64,000 nt of DNA, from the NCBI GenBank assembly GCA_943789355.1, contig CALSTU010000001.1, positions 1-64,000 of the forward strand. The letters run 5' to 3'. Shown in pieces: positions 54,533 to 62,855 of this stretch. The stretch is from UBA7430 sp002478765 (lineage in GTDB: Bacteria > Bacteroidota > Bacteroidia > Flavobacteriales > UBA7430). Both the position numbers and the translations under genes were made by a program. Numbering within the stretch: the stretch's first letter is position 1; every line of letters starts with the position of its first letter. The notes under the pieces were generated by a model. The model saw only the letters and a program-made list of their open reading frames with translations, searched no databases and had not been told where the DNA came from.

Positions 54533-54994
54533 ATGATTTCGATAGATATTCAATTTAAAGAAGCATTACATCAATATTGCTTGAATAGTACACGTGAAAA
54601 AATAAAACGTTTAAATGATCTACTCAAGTCAAATCTCATTGACTTAAATAGTGCGACAAAAAGTACCGCAGGAGATAAACATGAAACTGCAAGAGCAATG
54701 ATACATATTGAGCAAGATAACCACAGCAGGCAACTTTTAGAAGCTCAAAAAATAATGAATCTGTTAACTCAAATCAATACAAAGCCCAAGAGCTTTGCTC
54801 AAGCAGGTGCATTAATTAAAACCAATAAGGGTCTGTTTTATATAGCAACCGGATTGGGGAAGGTGCTAATCAATAATAACGAGGTGTATGTAATTTCCCC
54901 CGGTTCACCCGTAGGGCAAAAGCTACTCGGATCCGCACCAAAAGATACCGTAATTTTCAATAAAAGCAACTATTACATTGAACAGGTCATCTAA
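54533..54994 (+). CDS. GreA/GreB C-terminal-like protein
   Basis: In this 153-residue protein, residues about 15-75 are probably a helical hairpin (LNDLLKSNLIDLNSATKSTAGDKHET), and the C-terminal half has a GreA/GreB-like FKBP-fold outline, including YVISPGSPVGQKLLGSAPKDTV. The basic, acidic-tipped coiled coil of true Gre factors is shortened and its tip residues are not evident, so transcript-cleavage activity is doubtful. A small relative of transcription factors is the safest call. It ends in a four-base convergent overlap with crtZ. Confidence 0.65.
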   Translation: MISIDIQFKEALHQYCLNSTREKIKRLNDLLKSNLIDLNSATKSTAGDKHETARAMIHIEQDNHSRQLLEAQKIMNLLTQINTKPKSFAQAGALIKTNKGLFYIATGLGKVLINNNEVYVISPGSPVGQKLLGSAPKDTVIFNKSNYYIEQVI

Positions 54995-55461
54995 TCAACC
55001 CTATGAGGTCGTTTGAAATACTTTTTGGGTACAAACAACATCCCAAAACACTCTCCATCTTTTTTAGCTATGTTCTTATGATGAACTTTATGAGCCTTTC
55101 GGATCGCTTTGAAATAATAGTTCTTAGTGTTTCTTAGTACACGAATTCTTTGGTGAATAAATAAGTCATGAATAAAAAAGTAGGCAGAACCGTACAGGGT
55201 AATTCCAATTCCAATCCAAAAATAAAAGTTCATGCCTTGCTCAACACCATAAAGAATACAAAGGATTCCTGGAATGGCGAAAATTAAAAAGAAATAATCG
55301 TTTTTTTCAAAAACTTTCTCGTGATTCGGCACATGATGATCCTTGTGCAAATACCATAAAAAACCATGCATCACATATTTGTGTGTAAACCATGCGACGC
55401 CTTCCATAACAATAAATGTTAGGATTACGATTGAAAGATTTAAAAGCAGTTCCATAGACAT
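54991..55461 (-). CDS. crtZ: Beta-carotene hydroxylase
   Basis: The 156-residue di-iron membrane enzyme adds 3-OH groups to beta-ionone rings, giving zeaxanthin. The four His clusters of the fatty-acid hydroxylase/sterol desaturase superfamily are present: HKYVMH, HKDHH, HDLFIH and HKVHH. About four membrane helices lie between them. It is the last gene of the carotenoid operon, four bases after idi. A ring-forming lycopene cyclase is required for its substrate but is not in the window. Confidence 0.93.
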   Translation of the reverse strand: MSMELLLNLSIVILTFIVMEGVAWFTHKYVMHGFLWYLHKDHHVPNHEKVFEKNDYFFLIFAIPGILCILYGVEQGMNFYFWIGIGITLYGSAYFFIHDLFIHQRIRVLRNTKNYYFKAIRKAHKVHHKNIAKKDGECFGMLFVPKKYFKRPHRVD

Positions 55462-55465
55462 TCTT

Positions 55466-55999
55466 TTATTTATGATGAGTCTTTTCTAAGACAATGGATT
55501 TAACTTCTTCAAAACAAACTTTAAACCAACTGGTATAATCTTTAGGATCGTGCTGTAATGATGCACTTAAATCTTGAAAACTCATGTATTTGTATTCAGA
55601 AGCTTCTTCAGGATTCAGAACAGGTTTCACATCAGTAAACCCAATATAAACATGATCGAACTCATTTTCAATAAGACCATTATCGAAAGAAGTCTGATAA
55701 ACGAAATGATGAACCAATTCTAGGTCTGATGTCATCCCCATTTCCTCCTTTAATCGTCTCACAGCTGCATCATAAGTATTCTCACCCGGACGCGGATGAG
55801 TACAACAAGTATTGGTCCATAAATCTGCAGAATGATACTTGTGATGTGCTCTTTTCTGTAGTAGCAATTCATTGTCGTTGTTAAAAATGAATACGGAAAC
55901 AGCTCTATGCAAGAGACCTTTAGAATTGGCTTCCATCTTCTCCATTTCGCCTAATTCACGATTCAATTCATCAACTAAAATTACTTTTTCGATCTCCAT
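55466..55999 (-). CDS. idi: Isopentenyl-diphosphate delta-isomerase, type I
   Basis: The ATG at 55999 (MEIEKVILVDELN) overlaps the preceding stop as TAATG; an ATG 39 bases upstream would extend into the neighbouring gene and add non-family residues. The 177-residue Nudix-fold enzyme interconverts IPP and DMAPP. TNTCCTHPRPGENT holds the catalytic Cys and metal His, and RRLKEEMGM is the Nudix-like Glu segment. It raises DMAPP supply for the carotenoid genes around it. Confidence 0.95.
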   Translation of the reverse strand: MEIEKVILVDELNRELGEMEKMEANSKGLLHRAVSVFIFNNDNELLLQKRAHHKYHSADLWTNTCCTHPRPGENTYDAAVRRLKEEMGMTSDLELVHHFVYQTSFDNGLIENEFDHVYIGFTDVKPVLNPEEASEYKYMSFQDLSASLQHDPKDYTSWFKVCFEEVKSIVLEKTHHK

Positions 56000-56496
56000 T
56001 ATAATTGAATGTACTTTATGTCGCTTTGGGTAAAACAACCAGAATTTATAATGAATGATTTAATTCGTGTTTTTAGATCAACATCGTTTAAATTCAAGTA
56101 ATTACTCAAAATGAATTGCTTATCAATCTCTATCGAGGACTTATAACCTAAAAAACTAGGAATAGATAACTGAATAGTTAATCTTAAAAAGCGCAATTCG
56201 ATTGCATCAAAATTACGAAGAATAGTTTTCTCTAAGATATTTTTGCCACTGAAAAACAAACTAGACTTACGAATAGGATTCCATGCATGCTTCGCTAAAA
56301 TCATCTGTGCAGCACCCATGTATGCATCTAAAACCGTGCTTTCCGGACAACTATTTAATTGCTCAATCAGATTCTCTGTAACGCTTTCTGATGAAACAGA
56401 TTTCTCATACATACTCCTGACCTTTATCAACCCACAATCGTTAGCATACCCGAAGACAGGAGCGAGGAGTGAGAATATCAAAAAGATTTTCATCAT
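55999..56496 (-). CDS. Secreted hypothetical protein inside the carotenoid operon
   Basis: The 165-residue protein has a signal peptide (MMKIFLIFSLLAPVFGYA) and a mostly helical mature part with three Cys (C21, C50 and one near the end). No catalytic motif is recognised. It overlaps crtB by four bases and idi by one, so it is almost certainly co-translated with the pathway. I recall similar short exported proteins between crtB and later genes in other marine Flavobacteriia clusters, but know of no demonstrated function. Export suggests a role in carotenoid placement or membrane organisation rather than catalysis. Confidence 0.7.
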   Translation of the reverse strand: MMKIFLIFSLLAPVFGYANDCGLIKVRSMYEKSVSSESVTENLIEQLNSCPESTVLDAYMGAAQMILAKHAWNPIRKSSLFFSGKNILEKTILRNFDAIELRFLRLTIQLSIPSFLGYKSSIEIDKQFILSNYLNLNDVDLKTRIKSFIINSGCFTQSDIKYIQL

Positions 56497-57326
56497 AGTG
56501 CATTCAGTTTTATCCTAATCGAGGATTGAACGAGTAGAGCAATTTTTTGGACATTGGGAATACGAATTCTAGAATCCATGACCTTATTTGGAGGTAGTTT
56601 TTTAATTTTTAAAAATAGTTTTTTGTAATAGAAATAAGCCAAATAAACACCTTTTCGAGCATTTTCAGGTAGTTGTTTGATACCCACAAGAGCTTCGGCA
56701 AATTCATCTGAAATCTCCGCTTCGATACTCGCTTTGTCTGCCTCTGAGAAATTAGCCATATCAACAGAAGGAAAGTAAGTTCTTCCCAAAGCTTCATAAT
56801 CAGCTTTAGCATCTCTTAAAAAGTTCACCTTTTGAAACGCTGAGCCCAATTTCATTGCAAACGGTTTTAGTTTTTGGTATTGCTTGTTGTCATTATCGGT
56901 GAAGACACACAAACACATCAAACCTACAACCTCTGCAGATCCGAGTATGTATTGATCGTATTGTTGAGCATTATATTCTGTTTGCTTTAAATCCATCTCC
57001 ATACTCTTTAAGAACAGGTCTACCAATTCCCATTCCATAGAATACTTATGATAAACGGTTTGAAAACTATGTAAAATAGGGTTTAGGCTTATACCTTCTT
57101 CGATCGCGAGTACTGTATCTTCACGAAACTTTTTTAACAAACTTGCTTTATCGTATCCATGAAAACTATCTACGATTTCATCAGCCAAACGAACAAAACC
57201 GTAAATGGAATAGATCGGTGCATGAATCTTGCGATCTAGATAGTAGATACCAAGTGAAAAACTCGTACTGTAAGCACGTGTAATCATTTTACTACTTTGA
57301 TTGGAAATTTGATCGTACAACTGCAT
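56493..57326 (-). CDS. crtB: Phytoene synthase
   Basis: The 277-residue isoprenoid synthase condenses two geranylgeranyl diphosphates to phytoene. RAYSTSFSLGIYYLDRKIHAPIY opens the family fold; the first Asp-rich site lies in VRLADEIVDSFHG; the second is in FLRDAKADYEALGRTYFP. GSAEVVGLMC is another conserved block. Its start overlaps the crtI stop by one base (positions 57326). It is probably soluble but membrane-associated. Confidence 0.95.
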   Translation of the reverse strand: MQLYDQISNQSSKMITRAYSTSFSLGIYYLDRKIHAPIYSIYGFVRLADEIVDSFHGYDKASLLKKFREDTVLAIEEGISLNPILHSFQTVYHKYSMEWELVDLFLKSMEMDLKQTEYNAQQYDQYILGSAEVVGLMCLCVFTDNDNKQYQKLKPFAMKLGSAFQKVNFLRDAKADYEALGRTYFPSVDMANFSEADKASIEAEISDEFAEALVGIKQLPENARKGVYLAYFYYKKLFLKIKKLPPNKVMDSRIRIPNVQKIALLVQSSIRIKLNAL

Positions 57327-58813
57327 TATTTAGACTTTTTAATAGATTTTAACAACTGATCTGCAGCAACTTGACCGGAAATGATGGAAGGAGGTACTCC
57401 AGGGCCAGGAACGGTAAGTTGACCGGTGTAGTATAAGTTATCAATTTTATTGTTTTTAATCTTAGGTTTTAGATTCGCGGTTTGGAGTAGAGTGTTGGCC
57501 AAGCCGTATGCATTTCCTTTGTAAGCATTGTAATCAGATTCAAAATCTGAAATACAATAACTTCTTTTGTATGAGATGTGTGCTCTAATATCAGATTTCG
57601 TATAGGCTTCTAGCCGATCCATCATGATGTCAAAATACGTTTCTCTGAGAGCTTCGCCGTCCTCTAGGCCAGGAGCTAAAGGCATCAATAAGAATACATT
57701 TTCTTTACCTTCTGGAGCAACACTTTCATCCGTTTTAGAGGGACAGCAAACGTAAAATAACGGTTTTGATGGCCAAGATTTGTTGACATAAAGTTCTTCT
57801 GCATGTTGGTCTAAATCTTCATCAAAAAACAAATTGTGGTGATCTAAATTCGGCACTTTTTTATCTACACCCAAGTAAAAAAGTAAACTCGATGGTGCAA
57901 AAACTCTGTTGTTCCAATATTTCTCGTTGTAATTTCTATGCGACTCTGGCAGCAATACTTGTTCAACATGATGGTAATCAGCAGAGGCAATAATTGAATC
58001 AACAGATTCATTCTTATGGTCAAATCTTAAGTGTGTGGCTCTGTTATGGTCTAGTACTATTTCTTTAACATCGTGATTGAGATGAAATTCAACACCTTGT
58101 TCCAGAGCTATTTTCTTCATAGCTTCTGGTATTTTTGAAAACCCGCCCATAGGGTAGAAGGTACCTTGTTTCATTCCTGCGAAATTCATTAAACTATACA
58201 GAGCAGGAGTGTCTTTAGGCATGGCACCTAAAAATAAAACAGGAAACTCCATAATAGCAACCAATCTAGGGTCTTTAAAGTATTTTCTTACATGGGTTCT
58301 GAAGGAAGAAAATACATCCAATTTGAAAACACCCATAACCAAATCCATTCGGAGAACCTCGAGTATTGAAAGGCCAGGTTGATAGACCAAATCGTTAACA
58401 CCAATATTGTATTTATATTCTGCTCCAGACATAAATTTACGCAATTTATCTGCTGCGCCAGTCTCAATATCTTCAAACAATTGACAGAGTTCTTCCCATT
58501 TGGCAGGGATGCTTACAGCATCTGCATCTTTAAAAATCACTTTAAACCCTGGGTCTAATTTTATCAACTCATAAAAATCAGATGTGGTGTGGTTGAATTT
58601 ATTGTAAAACTTCTCAATTACATCAGGCATCCAATACCAACTTGGTCCCATATCAAATGTAAATCCTTCTGCAGAGAATTTTCGAGCACGGCCACCAATC
58701 TGATCATTTTTCTCAAAGACATGCACAGAGTGATTTTCTTTTGCCAAGACGGAAGCTGCTGCTAATCCTGAAAAACCTGAACCAATAATCCCAATCTTTT
58801 TGTTTGTCGTCAT
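57326..58813 (-). CDS. crtI: Phytoene desaturase
   Basis: The 495-residue FAD enzyme has the N-terminal dinucleotide motif IGSGFSGLAAASVLAKE and the GGRARKFSAEGFTFDMGPSWYWMP region of CrtI. The C-terminal CrtI signature NLYYTGQLTVPGPGVPPSI is intact. It desaturates phytoene stepwise to lycopene at the membrane. A bare crtI rather than a 4,4'-desaturase is inferred from operon position. It is the first gene of the minus-strand operon crtI-crtB-hypothetical-idi-crtZ. Confidence 0.95.
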   Translation of the reverse strand: MTTNKKIGIIGSGFSGLAAASVLAKENHSVHVFEKNDQIGGRARKFSAEGFTFDMGPSWYWMPDVIEKFYNKFNHTTSDFYELIKLDPGFKVIFKDADAVSIPAKWEELCQLFEDIETGAADKLRKFMSGAEYKYNIGVNDLVYQPGLSILEVLRMDLVMGVFKLDVFSSFRTHVRKYFKDPRLVAIMEFPVLFLGAMPKDTPALYSLMNFAGMKQGTFYPMGGFSKIPEAMKKIALEQGVEFHLNHDVKEIVLDHNRATHLRFDHKNESVDSIIASADYHHVEQVLLPESHRNYNEKYWNNRVFAPSSLLFYLGVDKKVPNLDHHNLFFDEDLDQHAEELYVNKSWPSKPLFYVCCPSKTDESVAPEGKENVFLLMPLAPGLEDGEALRETYFDIMMDRLEAYTKSDIRAHISYKRSYCISDFESDYNAYKGNAYGLANTLLQTANLKPKIKNNKIDNLYYTGQLTVPGPGVPPSIISGQVAADQLLKSIKKSK

Positions 58814-58974
58814 TTAACTTTGTGATTTATAGTACTTTTACTTAAACACTGTTTTACTACTTAACTTTTGTAATATATATATATAAAGCTTCAAACCAAC
58901 AATGAGTCTTATAATACATATTATGTAAAATTGTGTATTCTCAAAACAAGGGAGTGTTACTCCCCCATATTTGA
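58814..58974 (-). promoter_or_regulatory. crtI promoter region and TPR/gyrA hairpin
   Basis: The region contains an (AT) run near 58873-58885 and, reading toward crtI, several related TTAAGTA/GTTAA motifs. GGGAGT-GTT-ACTCCC at 58950-58964 is a small inverted repeat just after the TPR stop and may act as a weak terminator on the minus strand. No clear TAnnTTTG for crtI is visible. Confidence 0.35.
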
Positions 58975-60132
58975 TTAATTGTTTAATGCCTTAATCTTTG
59001 AATTGGTTTCCTTCCAACAATCCATATCGTCGGTTTGGTAACATACATCCTTAAGAGCATACAAAACTTGTAAAGCATTAGGATCAATGCGAACCGCTTC
59101 TTTTAGAAAAGGTTTGGCCTTTACATACAGATTATTTCTCTGTGTTTTGAGTTTGTTGTACTTTATTTGATCCGACTGACTCAAACCCAAATTATTCATT
59201 TGATCAATTAGCGTGGCTGTTTGATCTAAAAACAAGCTGGCTAGATTGTTGTTAGCATCAAAATAATCTCCATCTAGAGATATGGCATCTTGATATGCTT
59301 CAATTGCTGCATCATACCTTTTCAAAGATCCCAGTGCCGTTCCTTTTGCAAAATGTAAAACTTTATTTTCCGGCGCAGCTTCAATTGCTTGATCTAAACT
59401 AGATAACAAAGAAACATTGTCATTGATTGACAAGTAATAATTTACTTCTTCAAAAATCAATCCGGTATGATTGGGAGACAATGCTCTCCCCCTTTTTACG
59501 GCTTCAAATCGTGCTTTAGCGTCATCTTTTATAGTAAGTTCTTTAATCAGATAGATGTGATAATCTCCATTTCTGGGATTAACATCAATCAACCTTGAAC
59601 TCAATTCAATCACTTTATCTGAATCCTTAGCTTCAATAGCCATTAAGTTGGCATTAAACAAGTTAGCGGTGTCAACTAAACCAATAGTTTTATAAGCATT
59701 TACATCTACAACCGTTTCAAAAAGAAGTAAAGCGTCTGCGTATTCTTTCGCCTCATACTTCTGAATTGCAAGTGCATTGTAGATGTTTACACACCGAAGT
59801 AATTCATTGGTTGATTTTTTAACATAAGAACTCCCTTCAACCTCAATGCTTTGCATGTAGGCATCTCGAGCAATGTTTAGCAAGTCTAAATCCTTCTGAC
59901 TGTCATAAATGGTGGAAAATATAAGTCCTTTGTTAAACCAGAACTTCCCAAGATCTTTTGATTTCAGAGTTCCCCCAGAAGTAAGTTTATCCTCTGCAGC
60001 ACTAATGTATGACCGAGCAGATGTTAAATCTTGTTTTCTGAATGACAAAATCGCACTGGTTAATTCCGATTTCTGAGCCATTACCTGACTTGTCACAAGT
60101 ATAGCTACCCAAATTAAAACACTTTTTTTCAT
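58975..60132 (-). CDS. Secreted TPR-repeat protein
   Basis: The 385-residue protein has a signal peptide (MKKSVLIWVAILVTSQVMAQ) and helical repeats throughout; canonical TPR units are seen at about residues 255-320 (APENKVLHFAKGTALGSLKR YDAAIEAYQDAISLDGDYFD in two pieces). A conserved ending with Cys-x-n-Cys (CYQTDDMDCW) follows. Such repeats mediate protein contacts; partners are unknown. It lies nine bases downstream of gyrA and is probably co-transcribed. I recall the gyrA-TPR order as common in Bacteroidota. Confidence 0.85.
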   Translation of the reverse strand: MKKSVLIWVAILVTSQVMAQKSELTSAILSFRKQDLTSARSYISAAEDKLTSGGTLKSKDLGKFWFNKGLIFSTIYDSQKDLDLLNIARDAYMQSIEVEGSSYVKKSTNELLRCVNIYNALAIQKYEAKEYADALLLFETVVDVNAYKTIGLVDTANLFNANLMAIEAKDSDKVIELSSRLIDVNPRNGDYHIYLIKELTIKDDAKARFEAVKRGRALSPNHTGLIFEEVNYYLSINDNVSLLSSLDQAIEAAPENKVLHFAKGTALGSLKRYDAAIEAYQDAISLDGDYFDANNNLASLFLDQTATLIDQMNNLGLSQSDQIKYNKLKTQRNNLYVKAKPFLKEAVRIDPNALQVLYALKDVCYQTDDMDCWKETNSKIKALNN

Positions 60133-60141
60133 AGGTATAAA

Positions 60142-62643
60142 TTATGAGTTATTTTCAGGAGAAGTACCCACATCTCCTTCAATACTTTCAGGAGACTCTG
60201 ACTCTTCTTCATCTTTATTAACCTTAGCTACTGCGGCAATATTCTCATGATCTTTTAAATTTATGAGTCGAACACCCTGGGTAGCTCTACCCATAACGCG
60301 CATATTTGCTACCTCCATACGAATGGTTACACCTGATTTTTTAATGATCATCAAATCATTCTCATCCATAACATTCTTGATGGCTATAAGATCCCCTGTC
60401 TTGTCCGTGATGCTTATTGTTTTGACACCCTTACCACCACGATTGGTAATTCTATAGTCTTCTATATGGGATCGTTTTCCGTACCCATTTTCAGAAACCA
60501 CCAATACATTAGATTCTTCATCATTTACACAAATCATTCCCACTACTTCATCTTGGTCTTCAATACGAATACCTCGAACACCGGTCGCATTTCTTCCCAT
60601 CGGCCGTGTAGCATCTTCATGAAAACGTATGGCTTTACCCGATTTTGCAGCAAGCATAATAAAAGAGTCACCAGTGGTAAGCTTAGCTTCTAACAATTGA
60701 TCATTTTCTCGTATACCTATGGCGTTAATACCATTTACTCGAGGTCTTGAATAGGCTTCAAGGGTGGTCTTTTTAATTACCCCTCTCTTGGTACACATGA
60801 TGATGAAGTGGTTGTTGATGTACTCTTCATCTTTCAGGTTGTCTACATTGAGATAAGCCATAACCTTATCGTCCGGCTCAAGGTTGATTAAGTTTTGGAT
60901 GGCACGTCCTTTAGAAGTTTTTGACCCTTCAGGAATCTCATATACTTTTAACCAGAAGCATTTGCCTTTTTCCGTGAAGAACAACATGTAATTATGATTT
61001 GTAGCCATAAAGATGTGTTCTACAAAATCTTTATCTCTTGTAGTTGCCCCTCTTGAACCAACTCCACCTCTACTCTGAGTTTTGTACTCAGACAATAACG
61101 TTCTTTTGATGTAGCCCAAATGAGAAATGGTAATCACAACTTCTGCATTAGGAATCATGTCCTCAATGCTTAAATCACCACCAGCATACTCGATGTCTGT
61201 CCTTCGTTCATCACCGTACTTTTCACGAATCTCAATAAGTTCATCCTTAATGATTTTCATTCTAAGAGGCTCATTGGATAGGATGTCTTCTAAATGCGCG
61301 ATTAACTTCATGAGCTCAGCGTGCTCAGCCTTAATTTTATCTTGTTCTAATCCTGTTAATTTTTGAAGTCTTAAATCGAGTATTGCTTTCGCTTGAGCTT
61401 CAGATAATTCGTAACGACTCATCAAGCCTTCACGAGCCTCTTCAGGCGTCTTAGAGGCCTTAATTAAAGCAATAACATCATCCAAGTGGTTCAGTGCAAT
61501 CAATAATCCTTCAAGGATGTGAGCTCTTTTTTGAGCTTGTTTTAATTCGTATTGTGTTCTACGAACCACGACTTCGTGTCTGTGCTCTACAAAATACTTG
61601 ATCATTTCCTTTAGGGTAAGTAACATAGGCCTGCCTTTAACCAAGGCAATGTTGTTTACCGAAAACGAATTTTGTAACGAAGTGTATTTGTATAATTTAT
61701 TGAGGACAATATTCGGAATGGCATCACGCTTTAGAATGTACACGATACGCATTCCATTTCGATCCGATTCGTCGCGGATGTCAGAGATGCCTTCAATTTT
61801 TTTATCGTTCACAAGATCAGCAGTCTTCTTGATCATGTCAGCCTTATTGACCATGTAAGGTATTTCAGAGACGATGATGCAATCACGACCGTCCACTTCT
61901 TCAAAACACGTCTTGGCTCTAAGTACGACTCTACCTTTACCTGTTTCAAAAGCATTCCGAACCCCATCGTAACCGTAAATAGTACCTCCTGTCGGGAAGT
62001 CTGGCGCTTTTACGTAATTCATTAAGCCTTCCGTATCAATTGCATTGTCGTCTATGTACGCCGTGGTTGCATTGATGACTTCAGTTAAATTGTGAGGAGG
62101 CATGTTGGTTGCCATACCTACAGCAATACCAGATGCACCATTAATCAGTAAATTCGGAACTCGGGTTGGAAGTACGGTAGGTTCTTGAAGAGAATCGTCA
62201 AAGTTTAGTCGAAAATCAACCGTTTCTTTATCGATGTCTTTAAGCATCTCTTCCGAGATTTTTTTAAGTCTAGCTTCAGTGTAACGCATGGCAGCAGGGC
62301 TGTCGCCATCAATAGAACCAAAGTTACCTTGACCGTCAACCAACATATACCGCAGGGACCAATCTTGAGCCATACGAACCATGGAGTCGTAAACAGAAGA
62401 ATCACCATGTGGGTGGTATTTACCCAAAACTTCACCGACAATTCTCGCAGACTTTTTGTGCGCACCTGTTGATCGAATACCCAACTCATGCATACCGAAC
62501 AACACCCTTCTATGAACGGGCTTAAATCCATCTCTTACATCAGGTAAAGCACGAGAAACAATAACAGACATCGAGTAATCGATGTATGCAGATTTCATTT
62601 CTTCCTCTATGTTTATTGGTATTATCTTTTCTCCATCCGCCAT
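60142..62643 (-). CDS. gyrA: DNA gyrase subunit A
   Basis: The 833-residue type IIA topoisomerase subunit cuts and rejoins DNA during negative supercoiling. The catalytic Tyr is Y121 in AAMRYTEARL. The quinolone region HPHGDSSVYDSMVRMAQ keeps the Ser (S82) and Asp (D86) equivalent to E. coli S83 and D87, so it looks wild type. The C-terminal half has the six-bladed beta-pinwheel with the GyrA-box-like QSRGGVGSRG, and the tail is acidic. It is divergent from clpC with about 210 bp between them. Confidence 0.96.
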   Translation of the reverse strand: MADGEKIIPINIEEEMKSAYIDYSMSVIVSRALPDVRDGFKPVHRRVLFGMHELGIRSTGAHKKSARIVGEVLGKYHPHGDSSVYDSMVRMAQDWSLRYMLVDGQGNFGSIDGDSPAAMRYTEARLKKISEEMLKDIDKETVDFRLNFDDSLQEPTVLPTRVPNLLINGASGIAVGMATNMPPHNLTEVINATTAYIDDNAIDTEGLMNYVKAPDFPTGGTIYGYDGVRNAFETGKGRVVLRAKTCFEEVDGRDCIIVSEIPYMVNKADMIKKTADLVNDKKIEGISDIRDESDRNGMRIVYILKRDAIPNIVLNKLYKYTSLQNSFSVNNIALVKGRPMLLTLKEMIKYFVEHRHEVVVRRTQYELKQAQKRAHILEGLLIALNHLDDVIALIKASKTPEEAREGLMSRYELSEAQAKAILDLRLQKLTGLEQDKIKAEHAELMKLIAHLEDILSNEPLRMKIIKDELIEIREKYGDERRTDIEYAGGDLSIEDMIPNAEVVITISHLGYIKRTLLSEYKTQSRGGVGSRGATTRDKDFVEHIFMATNHNYMLFFTEKGKCFWLKVYEIPEGSKTSKGRAIQNLINLEPDDKVMAYLNVDNLKDEEYINNHFIIMCTKRGVIKKTTLEAYSRPRVNGINAIGIRENDQLLEAKLTTGDSFIMLAAKSGKAIRFHEDATRPMGRNATGVRGIRIEDQDEVVGMICVNDEESNVLVVSENGYGKRSHIEDYRITNRGGKGVKTISITDKTGDLIAIKNVMDENDLMIIKKSGVTIRMEVANMRVMGRATQGVRLINLKDHENIAAVAKVNKDEEESESPESIEGDVGTSPENNS

Positions 62644-62809
62644 CTAAAAGAGCTTTTTATGTTTGTTTTAAAATGTATTATATAAGACAGACGAATATAA
62701 GCTAAAATACACTGATTTGAGCGTGTATTTGAATGAATTAATTAACAATTTACACGCTTTAAATGTTAAAAAAGATAGTTATATATTCCGTTATTCGTTA
62801 AAAGCTACC

Positions 62810-62817
62810 TACCTTTG
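62810..62817 (+). promoter_or_regulatory. Putative clpC -7 element
   Basis: TACCTTTG fits TAnnTTTG, 38 bp upstream of the clpC ATG at 62856. No -33 TTG appears at the expected distance. No CtsR-like direct repeat is visible in the gyrA-clpC gap. Confidence 0.4.
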
Positions 62818-62855
62818 GTAGTATAGAAATTATTTACATTTAATTTATAGCTATT

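Noticed and set aside
58950..58964. GGGAGT-GTT-ACTCCC as a regulator binding site shared with 49180-49197
   Set aside because: The shared part is short (AGTAACAC), and the first site is explained as well by a weak terminator after the TPR gene.
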